From contig NZ_PDIY01000001.1 in assembly GCF_002563655.1 (NCBI RefSeq), forward strand, positions 2,640,001 to 2,704,000: a stretch of DNA of 64,000 bases, given 5' to 3'. The stretch comes from Bacillus sp. es.034 (GTDB lineage Bacteria > Bacillota > Bacilli > Bacillales > Bacillaceae_B). Positions within the stretch are counted from its first letter, which is position 1, and every line of letters begins with the position of its first letter. Of this stretch, positions 9,604-18,706 are shown piece by piece. A program made the position numbers and the translations under genes. The notes under the pieces were generated by a model. It was given only the letters and a program-made list of their open reading frames with translations, searched no databases and was not told where the DNA came from.

Positions 9604-10503
9604 GTGAGTACCTATATTATTGAAAATGCCAATTGGGTAAAGGAAACCAAGCTAACTCACACTTCACTATTGGTGAAAGACGGAAGGATTTCAGCCATCA
9701 GGAACAGCTTTCAGTACTACAAGTACATGAAAATGGATGTGTCACATTTTTTGATGACGCCCGGACATGTCATGTGTGACTTAATGGTACCCCAGGGGAG
9801 CGACTTCATCTCCACAAAGAATTATTACCTTGATGAATTCATAAAAAAAGGGTGTACCACAATTCTAACGGCTTTTTCAATACAGTATGAGTATGAATTC
9901 CTTACACAATTGAACGAACGGAAAACTTCCTTGCTCAACAGTCCCCTTGATTATACGATAGGGTTGATAACATCTGCGAATCTGATTACCCAGAACATCA
10001 TACGGGCATGTAAGCGGCATAGGGTGCCCGTTATATGGATCGAGATGGATGAGGCAAGTGGATTCAGAGACATTCCGTGGGGATGGATCAAAGGATTATT
10101 GTATGACTACCCTATTACTTTTGTCCCTTTTTTTACGACAAACATAGACAATAAAACCAAAATGAAGCATCTTAAAATATGGCAGAATTCGATGAAAAAC
10201 GAGGGTATTCCCCATATTCCCGTTGAAATCCCCGAAAAAGAGCCACTGAACTTAAGCATATTGAAGAAAATTGGAATATATCCCCTTAGAGGAAATTTTT
10301 TGGTGGGTGGAGAAATATGTTATAACCTCTATATGAAGCCTGAAGGTGTGTCGGGTACTGAGCCATTATCATTTCAATATGATCATCATGTGCTAAAATG
10401 TACTATGAACAAAGGGAAATATCATTATGTGAATAATAGAGGTCATTTTTATCCTGGAGCTGGTGAAGAACTGATCATACAAACCCCGGGATATTTTACT
10501 TAA
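9604..10503 (+). CDS. Amidohydrolase-like protein lacking the metal-site HxH motif
   Basis: I do not recognise a named gene. The N-terminus (VKDGRISAIRN, then a hydrophobic stretch and LMTPGHVMCDL) looks like the small beta-sandwich domain and first strand of the amidohydrolase superfamily, where PGxIDxHxH normally supplies two metal-binding histidines. Here the aspartate and second histidine are missing, and no later HxxxH or HxH metal pattern is obvious, so it is probably not a conventional metallo-hydrolase. The GTG at 9604 is chosen because AAGGAAGGTGAT lies 6 bases before it; an in-frame TTG at 9577 has no such site. It is 299 residues long. It lies after the aroA terminator and 35 bp before ypiA. 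Confidence 0.6.
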   Translation: MSTYIIENANWVKETKLTHTSLLVKDGRISAIRNSFQYYKYMKMDVSHFLMTPGHVMCDLMVPQGSDFISTKNYYLDEFIKKGCTTILTAFSIQYEYEFLTQLNERKTSLLNSPLDYTIGLITSANLITQNIIRACKRHRVPVIWIEMDEASGFRDIPWGWIKGLLYDYPITFVPFFTTNIDNKTKMKHLKIWQNSMKNEGIPHIPVEIPEKEPLNLSILKKIGIYPLRGNFLVGGEICYNLYMKPEGVSGTEPLSFQYDHHVLKCTMNKGKYHYVNNRGHFYPGAGEELIIQTPGYFT

Positions 10504-10538
10504 TTGAATACAAGCTTTTATATAGAAAGGGATTGACC

Positions 10539-11798
10539 ATGTCATACAAAGAAGAAATGTTATCTTCCTTGGAAGAAGGGAATTTAGAAGAAGCAAAGAA
10601 ACAGTATAATCAAGTGCTGAAATTTGGGAGTCATGAAGAAAAATTCAGTCTTGCCGAAGAATTACATCATTTGGGGTTTTTGGAGGAAGCGAAAGAGCTT
10701 TACGGGAATCTCCTTCAATATTATCCGGGTGAGGGTGAGCTTCTCATTGAACTGGCGGAAGTGCTGGTGGAGATGGATAAAGAAGAAGAAGCCATCGAAA
10801 CACTTGCAGAATTGGATGAGAAAGACCCCACCTATCCAAGATCACTTCTTCTTTTGGCGGATCTTTATCAAATGCAGGGCTTGTTTGAAGTAAGCGAACA
10901 AAAACTTCTTCAGGCTAAGAGGTTATTACCCGATGAACCGGTCATCGATTTCGGACTTGGGGAATTGTATTCTGAAACCGGCAGATTCCTGGAAGCGATC
11001 AGGCATTATCAGATCCTCATAGAAAAGGGGACGACCGAGCTTGGGGGAACCAATGTCCACCAGAGATTGGCAGAGGCCTATAGTGTAGGAGGAGCATTCG
11101 AAGAAGCTTTGACCCATTATGAAAAAGCCCTCCAAGAACATCTGGAAATCAATACATTGTTCGGGTATGCCTTTACTGCCTATCAGGCTGGCTATTACGA
11201 AAAGGCGATTGAAAAATTCGTTTCCGTCAAGGAACTGGATCCTGAATATCATTCAGTCTATTTACTGCTGGCGAAGTCGTATGAGCGTGAAGAAAAGCTT
11301 CAAGAGAGCCTGGAAGCTGTTCAGGCGGGGGTTAAGCAGGATGAATACAATAAAGAACTGAATGTATTCGGTGGCAAAATTTCATTGAAGATGGGACTTG
11401 AAGAAGAAGCAGAAGCGTTTCTTCGGGAAGCCCTGGCGCTTGATCCCGGATATGTGGAAGCTGCCCTTATCATCAATAAATTGTTCTTTACACAGGAACG
11501 GTATGAAGATGTTCTTGAAATCGCCCAGATGCTGACGGTTGAAGGAGAAGAAGAGCCTCAGATCAATTGGGATCTGGCGAAGGCTTATGAAGGGCTTGAA
11601 CAATATAATCATGCATTAAAACAATACCGTATTGCATATACTTACTTTAAGAATCATCAAGAGTTTTTACTAGAGTTCGGACAATTTCTAGTAGAAGAAG
11701 GACTCAGGGGTGAAGCAGTAGAAGTATATAAACACCTGATTGAAATGGATCCTTCAAATGACGAATGGCAGGACCTGCTTGAAAGATTACAAGACTGA
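10539..11798 (+). CDS. ypiA: TPR-repeat protein YpiA
   Basis: This 419-residue protein is built almost entirely of tetratricopeptide repeats of about 34 residues; repeats with the A-[EK]-x-x-[YL] pattern run from about residue 20 to the end (for example EEALTHYEKAL and EAEAFLREALALDPGY). TPR domains mediate protein contacts and there is no catalytic motif. Length and position between aroA and ypiB match B. subtilis YpiA (423 residues). The ATG at 10539 follows AGAAAGGGAT with 6-base spacing; a TTG at 10533 lies within that spacing and is unlikely. The protein is strongly acidic. Its cellular partner is not evident from the sequence. Confidence 0.93.
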   Translation: MSYKEEMLSSLEEGNLEEAKKQYNQVLKFGSHEEKFSLAEELHHLGFLEEAKELYGNLLQYYPGEGELLIELAEVLVEMDKEEEAIETLAELDEKDPTYPRSLLLLADLYQMQGLFEVSEQKLLQAKRLLPDEPVIDFGLGELYSETGRFLEAIRHYQILIEKGTTELGGTNVHQRLAEAYSVGGAFEEALTHYEKALQEHLEINTLFGYAFTAYQAGYYEKAIEKFVSVKELDPEYHSVYLLLAKSYEREEKLQESLEAVQAGVKQDEYNKELNVFGGKISLKMGLEEEAEAFLREALALDPGYVEAALIINKLFFTQERYEDVLEIAQMLTVEGEEEPQINWDLAKAYEGLEQYNHALKQYRIAYTYFKNHQEFLLEFGQFLVEEGLRGEAVEVYKHLIEMDPSNDEWQDLLERLQD

Positions 11799-11930
11799 TC
11801 AGTGACGGTGGTTCTAAGGGACTTGGACGTTAAGAAATGAATATGGCTAAGAGCTTATGAATGTGACTTGAACTTTATGATGAAAGAAAAACGGACCTTT
11901 TAAAAAGGATTCTGCAGAGGAGGGAAAACC

Positions 11931-12470
11931 ATGACCACCCCTGTTTCTGTCAACGAGAAGAAAGAATTTATCCGCTGGTTTTTGAACCGATACCAATTAA
12001 AACGAAGAGAATGTGTGTGGATTTTAAATTATCTGATGAGTCATGACCAATTAATGAAAAAGGTTCACTTTGTCGAAGAATCCCAGTACTGTCCAAGAGG
12101 CTTGGTGATGTCCACTCATTGTGTCGAAGATGTTCCATTCCGGTTCTACAAAGAGAATATCATGACAACGGACGCAGAAAAGTCATTTCATGATATCCGA
12201 TTGAACAAAGATGAAGACATTTACATCCAACTGAACTTCAGTAAGGCAAATTCCAGTTATCAATTTGCAGCCGTACTGGAAGAAAACCCGTTTATGCCGA
12301 AATACTTACTCATTAATGAAAAAGACAGAATGGTAGCTGAACAGTTTCTGGAGGACAGCCTGCAGACCTTCAGGAAGGACCGCTTGTTAAAGGCGATCGA
12401 TCAAGCATTGGATACCGGTGACAAAAAGGCTTTCAGTAAATTGACCAGAGAATTGAATAGCCTGACCTGA
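11931..12470 (+). CDS. ypiB: UPF0302 family protein YpiB
   Basis: The 179-residue protein matches the YpiB/UPF0302 family in length and in the conserved N-terminal block [12 protein letters not shown] and [14 protein letters not shown]. The family has no established enzymatic function that I can state; in Bacillus it sits upstream of the qcr genes. The ATG at 11931 has GGAGGG 8 bases upstream. A clear terminator follows, so it is not in the same full-length transcript as ypiF unless there is read-through. Confidence 0.92.
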   Translation: MTTPVSVNEKKEFIRWFLNRYQLKRRECVWILNYLMSHDQLMKKVHFVEESQYCPRGLVMSTHCVEDVPFRFYKENIMTTDAEKSFHDIRLNKDEDIYIQLNFSKANSSYQFAAVLEENPFMPKYLLINEKDRMVAEQFLEDSLQTFRKDRLLKAIDQALDTGDKKAFSKLTRELNSLT

Positions 12471-12475
12471 TAAGT

Positions 12476-12514
12476 CGGATGAAGAGACACACCATCTCTT
12501 CATTCGATTTTTTT
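12476..12514 (+). terminator. Intrinsic terminator after ypiB
   Basis: CGGATGAAGAGA (12476-12487) pairs with TCTCTTCATTCG (12495-12506), 12 pairs with one G-U, followed by seven T residues. Confidence 0.9.
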
Positions 12515-12745
12515 ATTGTCTTTTTAGATAGTAAGATTAAGAATGGTACATACTATGAACGAGGCTCTTTACGTCCCCTGTGAGGACTATCCCTGAGGAG
12601 TATGCCTATCGAGGGGAGTATTTCACCGGGAAGCACGTTTAGTATGGAAAGCACTTGTATAAAAAAAGTGAAATCGCTTTATATGAGATGATATAAAGTG
12701 ATAAGATGGGAAGTGGAAAATGAAAGAAAAAAGTGAGGGTTATAC

Positions 12746-13210
12746 ATGAATTGGAACGTAAAAGATATTGAAGTGTTCGAAGCCGAAAAAGCATATGTAG
12801 ATACGGCGGTCATTCCCGTTGTCCCTGTTGATTTCGGGAAGGATATAAGAGTCTCGGCAGCACAATCAGAGTTTATCAATCTACTCGCTCTGCACCTGGA
12901 AAGGCAGTTCAAAGGAAGAATGATGATGACCCCTTCATTCACGTATAGAATGTCATCATCTGAGGAGTGCGAGGTATCTGAATTATCCCAATGGGCAGGG
13001 GAATTAATCGAAAGTGGTGTGAAGCACGTCTTCTTCCTGACTTCAGACAGCCGGTGGAAGAAAGTCGAGGATAAAGTCGGTGAAGGCTTGATCTGGGTTC
13101 CGTCCATCCCGCTTGAAAACCTGGACGACCAATATAAACATTCGATCATGGAAGATCAGGTCAAGCAGCTGTTAAATGTGATTGTACAAAAATGGCAAAA
13201 AAATTCATAA
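12746..13210 (+). CDS. ypiF: DUF2487 family protein YpiF
   Basis: This 154-residue protein matches YpiF (DUF2487) by position directly before qcrA, by length, and by the N-terminal block TAVIPVVPVDFG. No catalytic motif is evident and the function is not known to me. The ATG at 12746 follows AAAGTGAGGGT. The 275-bp gap before it contains only the ypiB terminator and AT-rich sequence with a possible weak promoter near 12655-12684. The qcr promoter lies just after its stop. Confidence 0.9.
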   Translation: MNWNVKDIEVFEAEKAYVDTAVIPVVPVDFGKDIRVSAAQSEFINLLALHLERQFKGRMMMTPSFTYRMSSSEECEVSELSQWAGELIESGVKHVFFLTSDSRWKKVEDKVGEGLIWVPSIPLENLDDQYKHSIMEDQVKQLLNVIVQKWQKNS

Positions 13211-13249
13211 AAACTTCACATTGTTTCCATCTTTTAGATACGAGAGTTA

Positions 13250-13278
13250 TTGACCTTGTATAGAGTTTAATATATCAT
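13250..13278 (+). promoter_or_regulatory. SigA-type promoter of the qcrABC operon
   Basis: TTGACC (13250-13255) and TATCAT (13273-13278) are separated by 17 bp. The predicted start is near 13285, about 66 bases before the qcrA ATG. Confidence 0.75.
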
Positions 13279-13350
13279 AGTTATGTCCTAGTTTTATATT
13301 TGTGCGAAATATGTCCGACGGACTTACCTTACGATAGAGGGGGGAAAAGG

Positions 13351-13860
13351 ATGAGCAAACATCGTGTATCTAGACGTCAATTCCTTAACTATACACTTAC
13401 GGGTGTAGGCGGTTTCATGGCGGCGGGAATGTTAATGCCGATGGTTCGCTTTGCAGTGGATCCAGTGTTGAAAACGGAAGCTGCGGGAGATTTTAGAGCG
13501 ACTAAGCAAAAGGTTTCAGAATTATCGAATGAACCAGTACGTGTCGATTTCTCATATGAGCAAAAAGATGCGTGGTACACATCAGAAGTTACACAAACCG
13601 CTTGGGTATATAAGAACAAAGAAGACAAAATTATTGCTCTTTCACCGGTTTGTAAGCACCTCGGTTGTACAGTTAACTGGAATGGGAATCCGGATCATAA
13701 AGAAATGTTCTATTGCCCATGTCATGGTGGAATGTATCACAAGAACGGTGAGAATGTACCAGGTACACCACCGACAGCACCGTTGGATTCATATCCGACA
13801 AAAGTAAAAGATGGAATTCTTTATCTTGGAAAACCAGAACCAAATAAATTTGTTAAGTAA
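13351..13860 (+). CDS. qcrA: Menaquinol-cytochrome c reductase iron-sulfur (Rieske) subunit
   Basis: QcrA carries the Rieske 2Fe-2S cluster that takes electrons from menaquinol in the bc complex. The 169-residue protein has cluster ligands C101 and H103 (in CKHLGC) and C122 and H125 (in CPCHGG), with C106 and C124 positioned for the usual disulfide. The N-terminus has a twin arginine (SRRQFLNYT) before one hydrophobic segment, consistent with Tat-dependent insertion as in B. subtilis. ATG 13351 follows AGGGGGGAAAAGG; an upstream in-frame GTG at 13300 is not supported. It is the first gene of qcrABC. Confidence 0.97.
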   Translation: MSKHRVSRRQFLNYTLTGVGGFMAAGMLMPMVRFAVDPVLKTEAAGDFRATKQKVSELSNEPVRVDFSYEQKDAWYTSEVTQTAWVYKNKEDKIIALSPVCKHLGCTVNWNGNPDHKEMFYCPCHGGMYHKNGENVPGTPPTAPLDSYPTKVKDGILYLGKPEPNKFVK

Positions 13861-13873
13861 GGGGGCGTAATCT

Positions 13874-14548
13874 GTGCTGAACAAGATCTATGATTGGGTT
13901 GACGAGCGTTTAGACATTACGCCTTTGTGGCGCGATATCGCGGATCACGAAGTTCCTGAACATGTAAACCCGGCGCATCACTTTTCTGCGTTTGTTTACT
14001 GCTTCGGAGGATTGACATTCTTCGTAACCGTCATCCAGATTTTATCCGGAATGTTCTTAACGATGTACTATGTTCCAGATATTAAAAACGCTTGGGAATC
14101 TGTGTATTATCTTCAAAATGAAGTTGCATTTGGACAAATTGTCCGCGGAATGCATCACTGGGGAGCCAGTTTGGTTATCGTAATGATGTTCTTACATACA
14201 CTACGCGTCTTCTTCCAAGGTGCATACAAAAAACCTCGTGAATTGAACTGGGTTGTTGGGGTTCTTATTTTCTTCGTTATGTTAGGGCTTGGTTTCACCG
14301 GATATTTACTGCCGTGGGATATGAAAGCGCTATTCGCGACGAAAGTAGGTCTTGAAATCGCAGGGGCCACTCCATTTATCGGAGACCAGGTGAAAATGTT
14401 ATTAGCGGGAGATGCTCACATCGTCGGGGCGCAGACTCTGACTCGATTCTTCGCTATTCACGTATTCTTCCTGCCTGCTGCTCTACTTGGATTGATGGGA
14501 GCTCACTTCCTGATGATCCGTAAGCAAGGTATTTCCGGACCACTATAA
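13874..14548 (+). CDS. qcrB: Menaquinol-cytochrome c reductase cytochrome b6 subunit
   Basis: This is the membrane cytochrome b6 of the bc complex. The 224-residue protein has four hydrophobic segments and the haem-ligating histidines in GMHHWGASL and FLHTLRVF (first pair members) and in the fourth helix TRFFAIHVFFLPA. It is the short b6-type protein, with the subunit IV part carried by QcrC. The start is GTG at 13874 with GGGGGCG upstream, as in B. subtilis. It lies 13 bp after qcrA. Confidence 0.97.
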   Translation: MLNKIYDWVDERLDITPLWRDIADHEVPEHVNPAHHFSAFVYCFGGLTFFVTVIQILSGMFLTMYYVPDIKNAWESVYYLQNEVAFGQIVRGMHHWGASLVIVMMFLHTLRVFFQGAYKKPRELNWVVGVLIFFVMLGLGFTGYLLPWDMKALFATKVGLEIAGATPFIGDQVKMLLAGDAHIVGAQTLTRFFAIHVFFLPAALLGLMGAHFLMIRKQGISGPL

Positions 14549-14592
14549 GAAACAATTGTAAATGATTAACCTAATAAAAGGAGGGGGACACT

Positions 14593-15363
14593 ATGCATCG
14601 AGGAAAAGGGATGAAGTTTGTAGGGGACTCCCGGGTTCCTGCAGACAGAAAGCCGAATATACCGAAAGACTATTCGGAGTTCCCTGGTAAAACAGAAGCT
14701 TTCTGGCCGAACTTCTTATTGAAGGAGTGGCTGGTAGGAGCTGTTTTCCTTATCGGTTATCTTTGTCTAACGGTTGCTCATCCATCACCGTTAGAACGTA
14801 TAGCCGATCCGACAGATACTGGATATATTCCATTACCTGACTGGTATTTCTTATTCTTATACCAATTACTTAAGTACACATATGCATCCGGACCTTATAA
14901 TGTTATCGGTGCGTTCGTTATTCCTGGAATCGCGTTTGGGGCACTTTTACTTGCACCATTCATTGATAAAGGACCTGAACGCCGTCCGACAAAACGTCCT
15001 TTTGCAGTAGGGTTCATGTTATTGGCGCTTGCAGCTACGTACTTTTTGACTTGGGAATCCGTTGCGACTCATGACTGGGAAGCGGCTAAGGAACAAGGGA
15101 AAATTCGTGCTGAAGTAGATATCGATAAAGAATCTGAAGGATATAAGATTTTTTCTGATCAGAAGAATGGTTGTATCAACTGTCATGGTGAGAATTTGCA
15201 AGGTGGGGCTGGTCCTTCCTTAATCGGAACGGGTCTTGCACCTGAAGAAATTGCGAAAATTGCTAAAAATGGTAAACCGCCGGGCATGCCTGCTGGTTTA
15301 TTTAAAGGGACAGATGAAGAGTTGAAGAAACTCTCTGAATTCATCTCTGGTTTAGAAGAATAA
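14593..15363 (+). CDS. qcrC: Menaquinol-cytochrome c reductase subunit QcrC (subunit IV fused to cytochrome c)
   Basis: QcrC joins a subunit IV-like membrane domain with three hydrophobic segments (about residues 45-165) to a C-terminal c-type cytochrome domain. The haem motif is CINCH at about residues 196-200 and the likely axial methionine is in PPGMPAGL near residue 235. The protein is 256 residues long. The ATG at 14593 follows AAAAGGAGGGGG. It ends the operon before a strong terminator. The fused cytochrome c explains how electrons leave the complex without a separate soluble carrier. Confidence 0.97.
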   Translation: MHRGKGMKFVGDSRVPADRKPNIPKDYSEFPGKTEAFWPNFLLKEWLVGAVFLIGYLCLTVAHPSPLERIADPTDTGYIPLPDWYFLFLYQLLKYTYASGPYNVIGAFVIPGIAFGALLLAPFIDKGPERRPTKRPFAVGFMLLALAATYFLTWESVATHDWEAAKEQGKIRAEVDIDKESEGYKIFSDQKNGCINCHGENLQGGAGPSLIGTGLAPEEIAKIAKNGKPPGMPAGLFKGTDEELKKLSEFISGLEE

Positions 15364-15369
15364 TGTTGA

Positions 15370-15400
15370 AAAAGGGCCGGCATCTGTTGGCCCTTTTTTT
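15370..15400 (+). terminator. Intrinsic terminator of qcrABC
   Basis: AAAAGGGCC pairs with GGCCCTTTT around a 10-base loop, running into a run of seven T residues. Confidence 0.9.
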
Positions 15401-15423
15401 CTACTTGAAAGAGAGGTGCAAAC

Positions 15424-16023
15424 ATGCTCTGGATCATGACGATCTTAAGAAATAAAACCTTTTTATGGTTGCTGCTTATAGTAAATGTTTTCGGTACCAT
15501 CTATGGATACATTTGGTATATGCCACAGCTTCGTGATACTCCTCCCCAGTTTTTACTGTTTGTCCCGGATAGTCCGACAGCCAGTCTGTTTTTTTGTTTC
15601 GTATTGATCGCATTTATACTGAATCGGAATTGGCCGATTTTCGAAGCGCTTGCCATCATCACCCTGTTTAAATACGGTGTGTGGGCAGTGATCATGAATC
15701 TGTTGACCCTCATGGTATCCGGTGATTTGCCTTGGCAAGGATATATGCTGATGGCTTCACATGGTGCAATGGCCGTGCAGGGTATCCTATATTCATCGTT
15801 TTACAGGGTGAAATTATGGCATATTGTCGCAGGGGCCGTCTGGACCGTCCATAATGATATCATTGATTATGTTTATATGCAGTTTCCTGTATATTCAAGA
15901 CTCTATATGTATATTCAGGATATCGGATATTTCACTTTCTGGCTCAGCATCACCTCCATCGCCATTGCGTATTATTTCACGCAGAAAACAAATCGCCTCT
16001 CCCTAGACTATAAGTTTGACTGA
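15424..16023 (+). CDS. ypjA: DUF1405 membrane protein YpjA
   Basis: The 199-residue protein has about six hydrophobic segments and matches YpjA (DUF1405) in length and position after qcrC. Typical features are the N-terminal helix NKTFLWLLLIVNVFG and a polar block VHNDIIDYVYMQFP in the second half. No catalytic motif is visible; the function is unknown. The ATG at 15424 has GAGAGGTG 8 bases upstream. It lies 60 bp after qcrC, beyond the terminator, so it may depend on read-through or its own weak promoter. Confidence 0.92.
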   Translation: MLWIMTILRNKTFLWLLLIVNVFGTIYGYIWYMPQLRDTPPQFLLFVPDSPTASLFFCFVLIAFILNRNWPIFEALAIITLFKYGVWAVIMNLLTLMVSGDLPWQGYMLMASHGAMAVQGILYSSFYRVKLWHIVAGAVWTVHNDIIDYVYMQFPVYSRLYMYIQDIGYFTFWLSITSIAIAYYFTQKTNRLSLDYKFD

Positions 16024-16085
16024 TTTATGGTCTACTCTTGTCCACCCCTTCATACACTTTATTAGTAGTTTTAGGGGGGACAAGT

Positions 16086-16877
16086 ATGAAATTAATCCAA
16101 TTTTTTATCACGCTTTTCTTATTTCTCATTTTAGTACCTCATCCATTAATCGCTGTAGAATCTCCGTCTCCAATCAACGAGCTTGATGATCTATCGGATC
16201 AGGCTTTACAGATGACAAAGGCCGGCCGATATGAAGAAGCCAAGCATCTATTAGTATATTTCTCCGAAGAATTTGCCTCTTTGAGTGCCCAGCAGTCCTT
16301 CTCGATGGATGAGCTTAGAATCCTTACCATCTCACATAATCTTGCATTGGAAAGTATCAACCAATCCTCCCTTGACCTTGAGCAAAAGGTGAATGCCGTT
16401 ACGAAGTTCCGCCTGGTGATGGATGCATTAAACAGTCAGCATCAGCCTTTATGGGTTGAAATGGAGGACCCGATCATGGATGCTTTTAATGGTGTCAAGG
16501 TTGCGGCGGAAAATGGAAACGTTGATGAATACCAAACGACCTTGAATGTATTTTTATCAAAATATAATATCATTCAGCCTAGTATTAAATTGGATATACC
16601 GGTTGAGCGGGCTCAATCCCTGGATGCGAGGATCACCTACCTGGATCATTATCGACAGGATGTGCTGGAAGGGCAGCAAACGATGAGCGAGCTTACCGCT
16701 TTGGAAACGGATCTCCAAAAGCTATTCGAGAACATGACAGAGGATGAAGCAGATCCTTCTCTTTGGTGGGTCATCATATCGACGGGCAGTATCATTGTCT
16801 CTACATTATCTTATGTAGGTTGGAGAAAATATAAGGGACAGGGTGAAATGAAAAAGTCCGAACGTCAAAAAAATTGA
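16086..16877 (+). CDS. ypjB: Sporulation protein YpjB
   Basis: This matches YpjB, known from B. subtilis as a sporulation-associated protein. The 263-residue protein has a signal peptide (LIQFFITLFLFLILVPHPLIA, about residues 3-23), a mostly helical extracellular part, and one C-terminal membrane segment (WWVIISTGSIIVSTLSYVG) followed by a short positive tail. It is therefore a bitopic protein facing outside. ATG 16086 follows TTAGGGGGGACAAG; an upstream in-frame start at 16038 has no ribosome binding site. It lies 62 bp after ypjA. Confidence 0.92.
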   Translation: MKLIQFFITLFLFLILVPHPLIAVESPSPINELDDLSDQALQMTKAGRYEEAKHLLVYFSEEFASLSAQQSFSMDELRILTISHNLALESINQSSLDLEQKVNAVTKFRLVMDALNSQHQPLWVEMEDPIMDAFNGVKVAAENGNVDEYQTTLNVFLSKYNIIQPSIKLDIPVERAQSLDARITYLDHYRQDVLEGQQTMSELTALETDLQKLFENMTEDEADPSLWWVIISTGSIIVSTLSYVGWRKYKGQGEMKKSERQKN

Positions 16878-16937
16878 CAGTGCGATGATGGCGCTATAAA
16901 ATTTAGGTAATCTATACATCTGGAGGTTTTTGCGAAA

Positions 16938-17618
16938 ATGGCAGGATTTTTGATTTACTTTTTACTGATTGCTCTTATTCCGATAGGGGCACAGATGCGT
17001 GTAAAGAGTACGTTTAAGAAATATTCAAGAGTGGCCACGACTTCGGGTATGACCGGAAGGGAAATGGCAAGAAGGATTCTGGATGAAAACGGTTTGCACA
17101 ACGTGAAGGTAGTGGAAGGCAGGGGGTTTCTGAGTGATCACTACAACCCTATGACCAAAACGGTCGCATTATCACCTGATAATTACCACGGGCATTCCGT
17201 AGCCGGGGCGGCAGTGGCTGCCCATGAAGTAGGCCACGCGATACAGGACGCTGAAAGCTATGCGTTTCTCCGTTTCCGCCATGCTCTGGTACCGGTCGCG
17301 AATATTGGTTCCAATATGTCCTGGATTTTCTTGATGATCGGTATTTTTACTCAATTATCCGGTATGTTCCTGCTCGGGATCATTTTAATGGCGGCAGGGG
17401 TAGTGTTCCAATTGATCACGCTTCCTGTTGAGTTCAATGCTTCCTCAAGGGCCATGAATCAAATCGTTTCCCTTGGACTGATCCGCAATGAAGAAGAGCG
17501 TCATGCCAGAAAAGTACTGAACGCAGCAGCCATGACGTATGTAGCCGGAGCAGCAGTTGCAATCATTGAACTGTTAAGACTGGTCCTTATTTTCACCGGG
17601 ATGAATGGTGACGATTAA
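16938..17618 (+). CDS. yugP: YugP-type neutral zinc metallopeptidase
   Basis: The 226-residue membrane protein contains the zinc-binding motif HEVGH at about residue 97, with a further QDAESY region behind it, and hydrophobic segments at the N-terminus, middle (two) and C-terminus. This arrangement is that of the YugP family of predicted membrane-bound zinc peptidases; the substrates are not known to me. The ATG at 16938 follows TGGAGGTTTTTGCGAAA. In B. subtilis yugP is elsewhere on the chromosome, so its position between ypjB and ypjC is a local difference. It faces ypjC across a bidirectional terminator. Confidence 0.9.
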   Translation: MAGFLIYFLLIALIPIGAQMRVKSTFKKYSRVATTSGMTGREMARRILDENGLHNVKVVEGRGFLSDHYNPMTKTVALSPDNYHGHSVAGAAVAAHEVGHAIQDAESYAFLRFRHALVPVANIGSNMSWIFLMIGIFTQLSGMFLLGIILMAAGVVFQLITLPVEFNASSRAMNQIVSLGLIRNEEERHARKVLNAAAMTYVAGAAVAIIELLRLVLIFTGMNGDD

Positions 17619-17627
17619 GAATATGAT

Positions 17628-17668
17628 AAAAGCAGCCGGACTCATGATCTTGAGTCCGGCTGCTTTTT
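17628..17668. terminator. Bidirectional terminator between yugP and ypjC
   Basis: AAAGCAGCCGGACTCA pairs perfectly with TGAGTCCGGCTGCTTT, with T-rich flanks on both strands, between two converging genes. Confidence 0.92.
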
Positions 17669-17676
17669 GTTTTCCT

Positions 17677-18546
17677 CTAATCCAGTATAGGGTTTTTATC
17701 TGCATCAAGTGTGAATCCTTCGCCGAGAACGTCATGGACAACAGTGACGGATACAAAGGCGTGAGGATCAACGCTTGTGATGATGTTTTTCAGTCTCACG
17801 ATTTCATTTTTCCCGACTACGCAGTAAAGAACTTCCCGTTCTTGTTTCGTAAATGAGCCGTGGCCGCGTAATACGGTTACTCCCCGGTCCATTTTCTCAT
17901 TGATGACATTGGCGATTTCTTCATGGCTTTCTGAAATGATCATGGCGCCCCTGGCAGAATAAGCCCCTTCCTGCATGAAATCGATGACCCTTGCAGCAAC
18001 GAATACAGCGACCAGCGTATACATCGCTTCCCGGTATTCCAAATACGTAATGAGAGAGATGCCGATGACAACGGCATCAAACATGAACATCGTCTTTCCC
18101 ATGCTCCAGCCTATGTACTTATGGGCTAGCCTGGCGATGATATCCACCCCGCCTGTCGTACCTCCGTATCTGAAAATGATCCCCAGTCCAATTCCAATGA
18201 AAACACCTGCAAATAAGGCCGCGAGAAAAAGATCCCCTTCCAGGTTGATGGTCATTTGATACCGTTGGAAAATCCATAGAAATACGGATAGAGCGACAGT
18301 CCCTATCACAGTATAATAGAAAGCTTTCTTCCCGAGGAGCTTCCATCCCAGAAAGAATAGGGGTATATTTAAGGCTAGGTTGGAGTACGACGGATCAATA
18401 TCGAATAAGAAATAAAGGATGAGCGTTATTCCCGTGAATCCACCTTCAGCCAGTTTATTTTGGATATTAAAATGTACAAGTCCAAATGCAAATATAGCCG
18501 AACCTAATAAGATAAATAAAATATTTTTAATGCGTAATCCGGACAT
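17677..18546 (-). CDS. ypjC: YitT family membrane protein YpjC
   Basis: The 289-residue protein has five to six hydrophobic segments in the first two thirds, including the family-typical glycine-rich blocks LAEGGFTGITLIL and RYGGTTGGVDIIA, and a C-terminal soluble DUF2179 domain (about residues 205-289). This is the YitT/YpjC family of unknown transport or sensing function. It starts at ATG 18546 on the minus strand with AAGGAGGGAAACACAG before it. It is the only minus-strand gene in the 2-36 kb part of the window and is divergent from ypjD. Confidence 0.93.
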   Translation of the reverse strand: MSGLRIKNILFILLGSAIFAFGLVHFNIQNKLAEGGFTGITLILYFLFDIDPSYSNLALNIPLFFLGWKLLGKKAFYYTVIGTVALSVFLWIFQRYQMTINLEGDLFLAALFAGVFIGIGLGIIFRYGGTTGGVDIIARLAHKYIGWSMGKTMFMFDAVVIGISLITYLEYREAMYTLVAVFVAARVIDFMQEGAYSARGAMIISESHEEIANVINEKMDRGVTVLRGHGSFTKQEREVLYCVVGKNEIVRLKNIITSVDPHAFVSVTVVHDVLGEGFTLDADKNPILD

Positions 18547-18706
18547 CTGTGTTTCCCTCCTTTTATAGTATTATCCCGTTGACAGAGACATTATATAAGA
18601 AGAAAAACAAACTGGCAACGAAGACTTGCGAAATCAAACGTAATATTTGTCAAACGGGAAGGATTTAGCTAACATGATAGGAGATAATGAAGGAGTGAGG
18701 CTTCTT

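Noticed and set aside
12515..12745. Possible remnant gene or small ORF (about 29 codons from 12602) between ypiB and ypiF.
   Set aside because: The putative start abuts its ribosome binding site, the peptide has no recognisable pattern, and other frames are full of stops.
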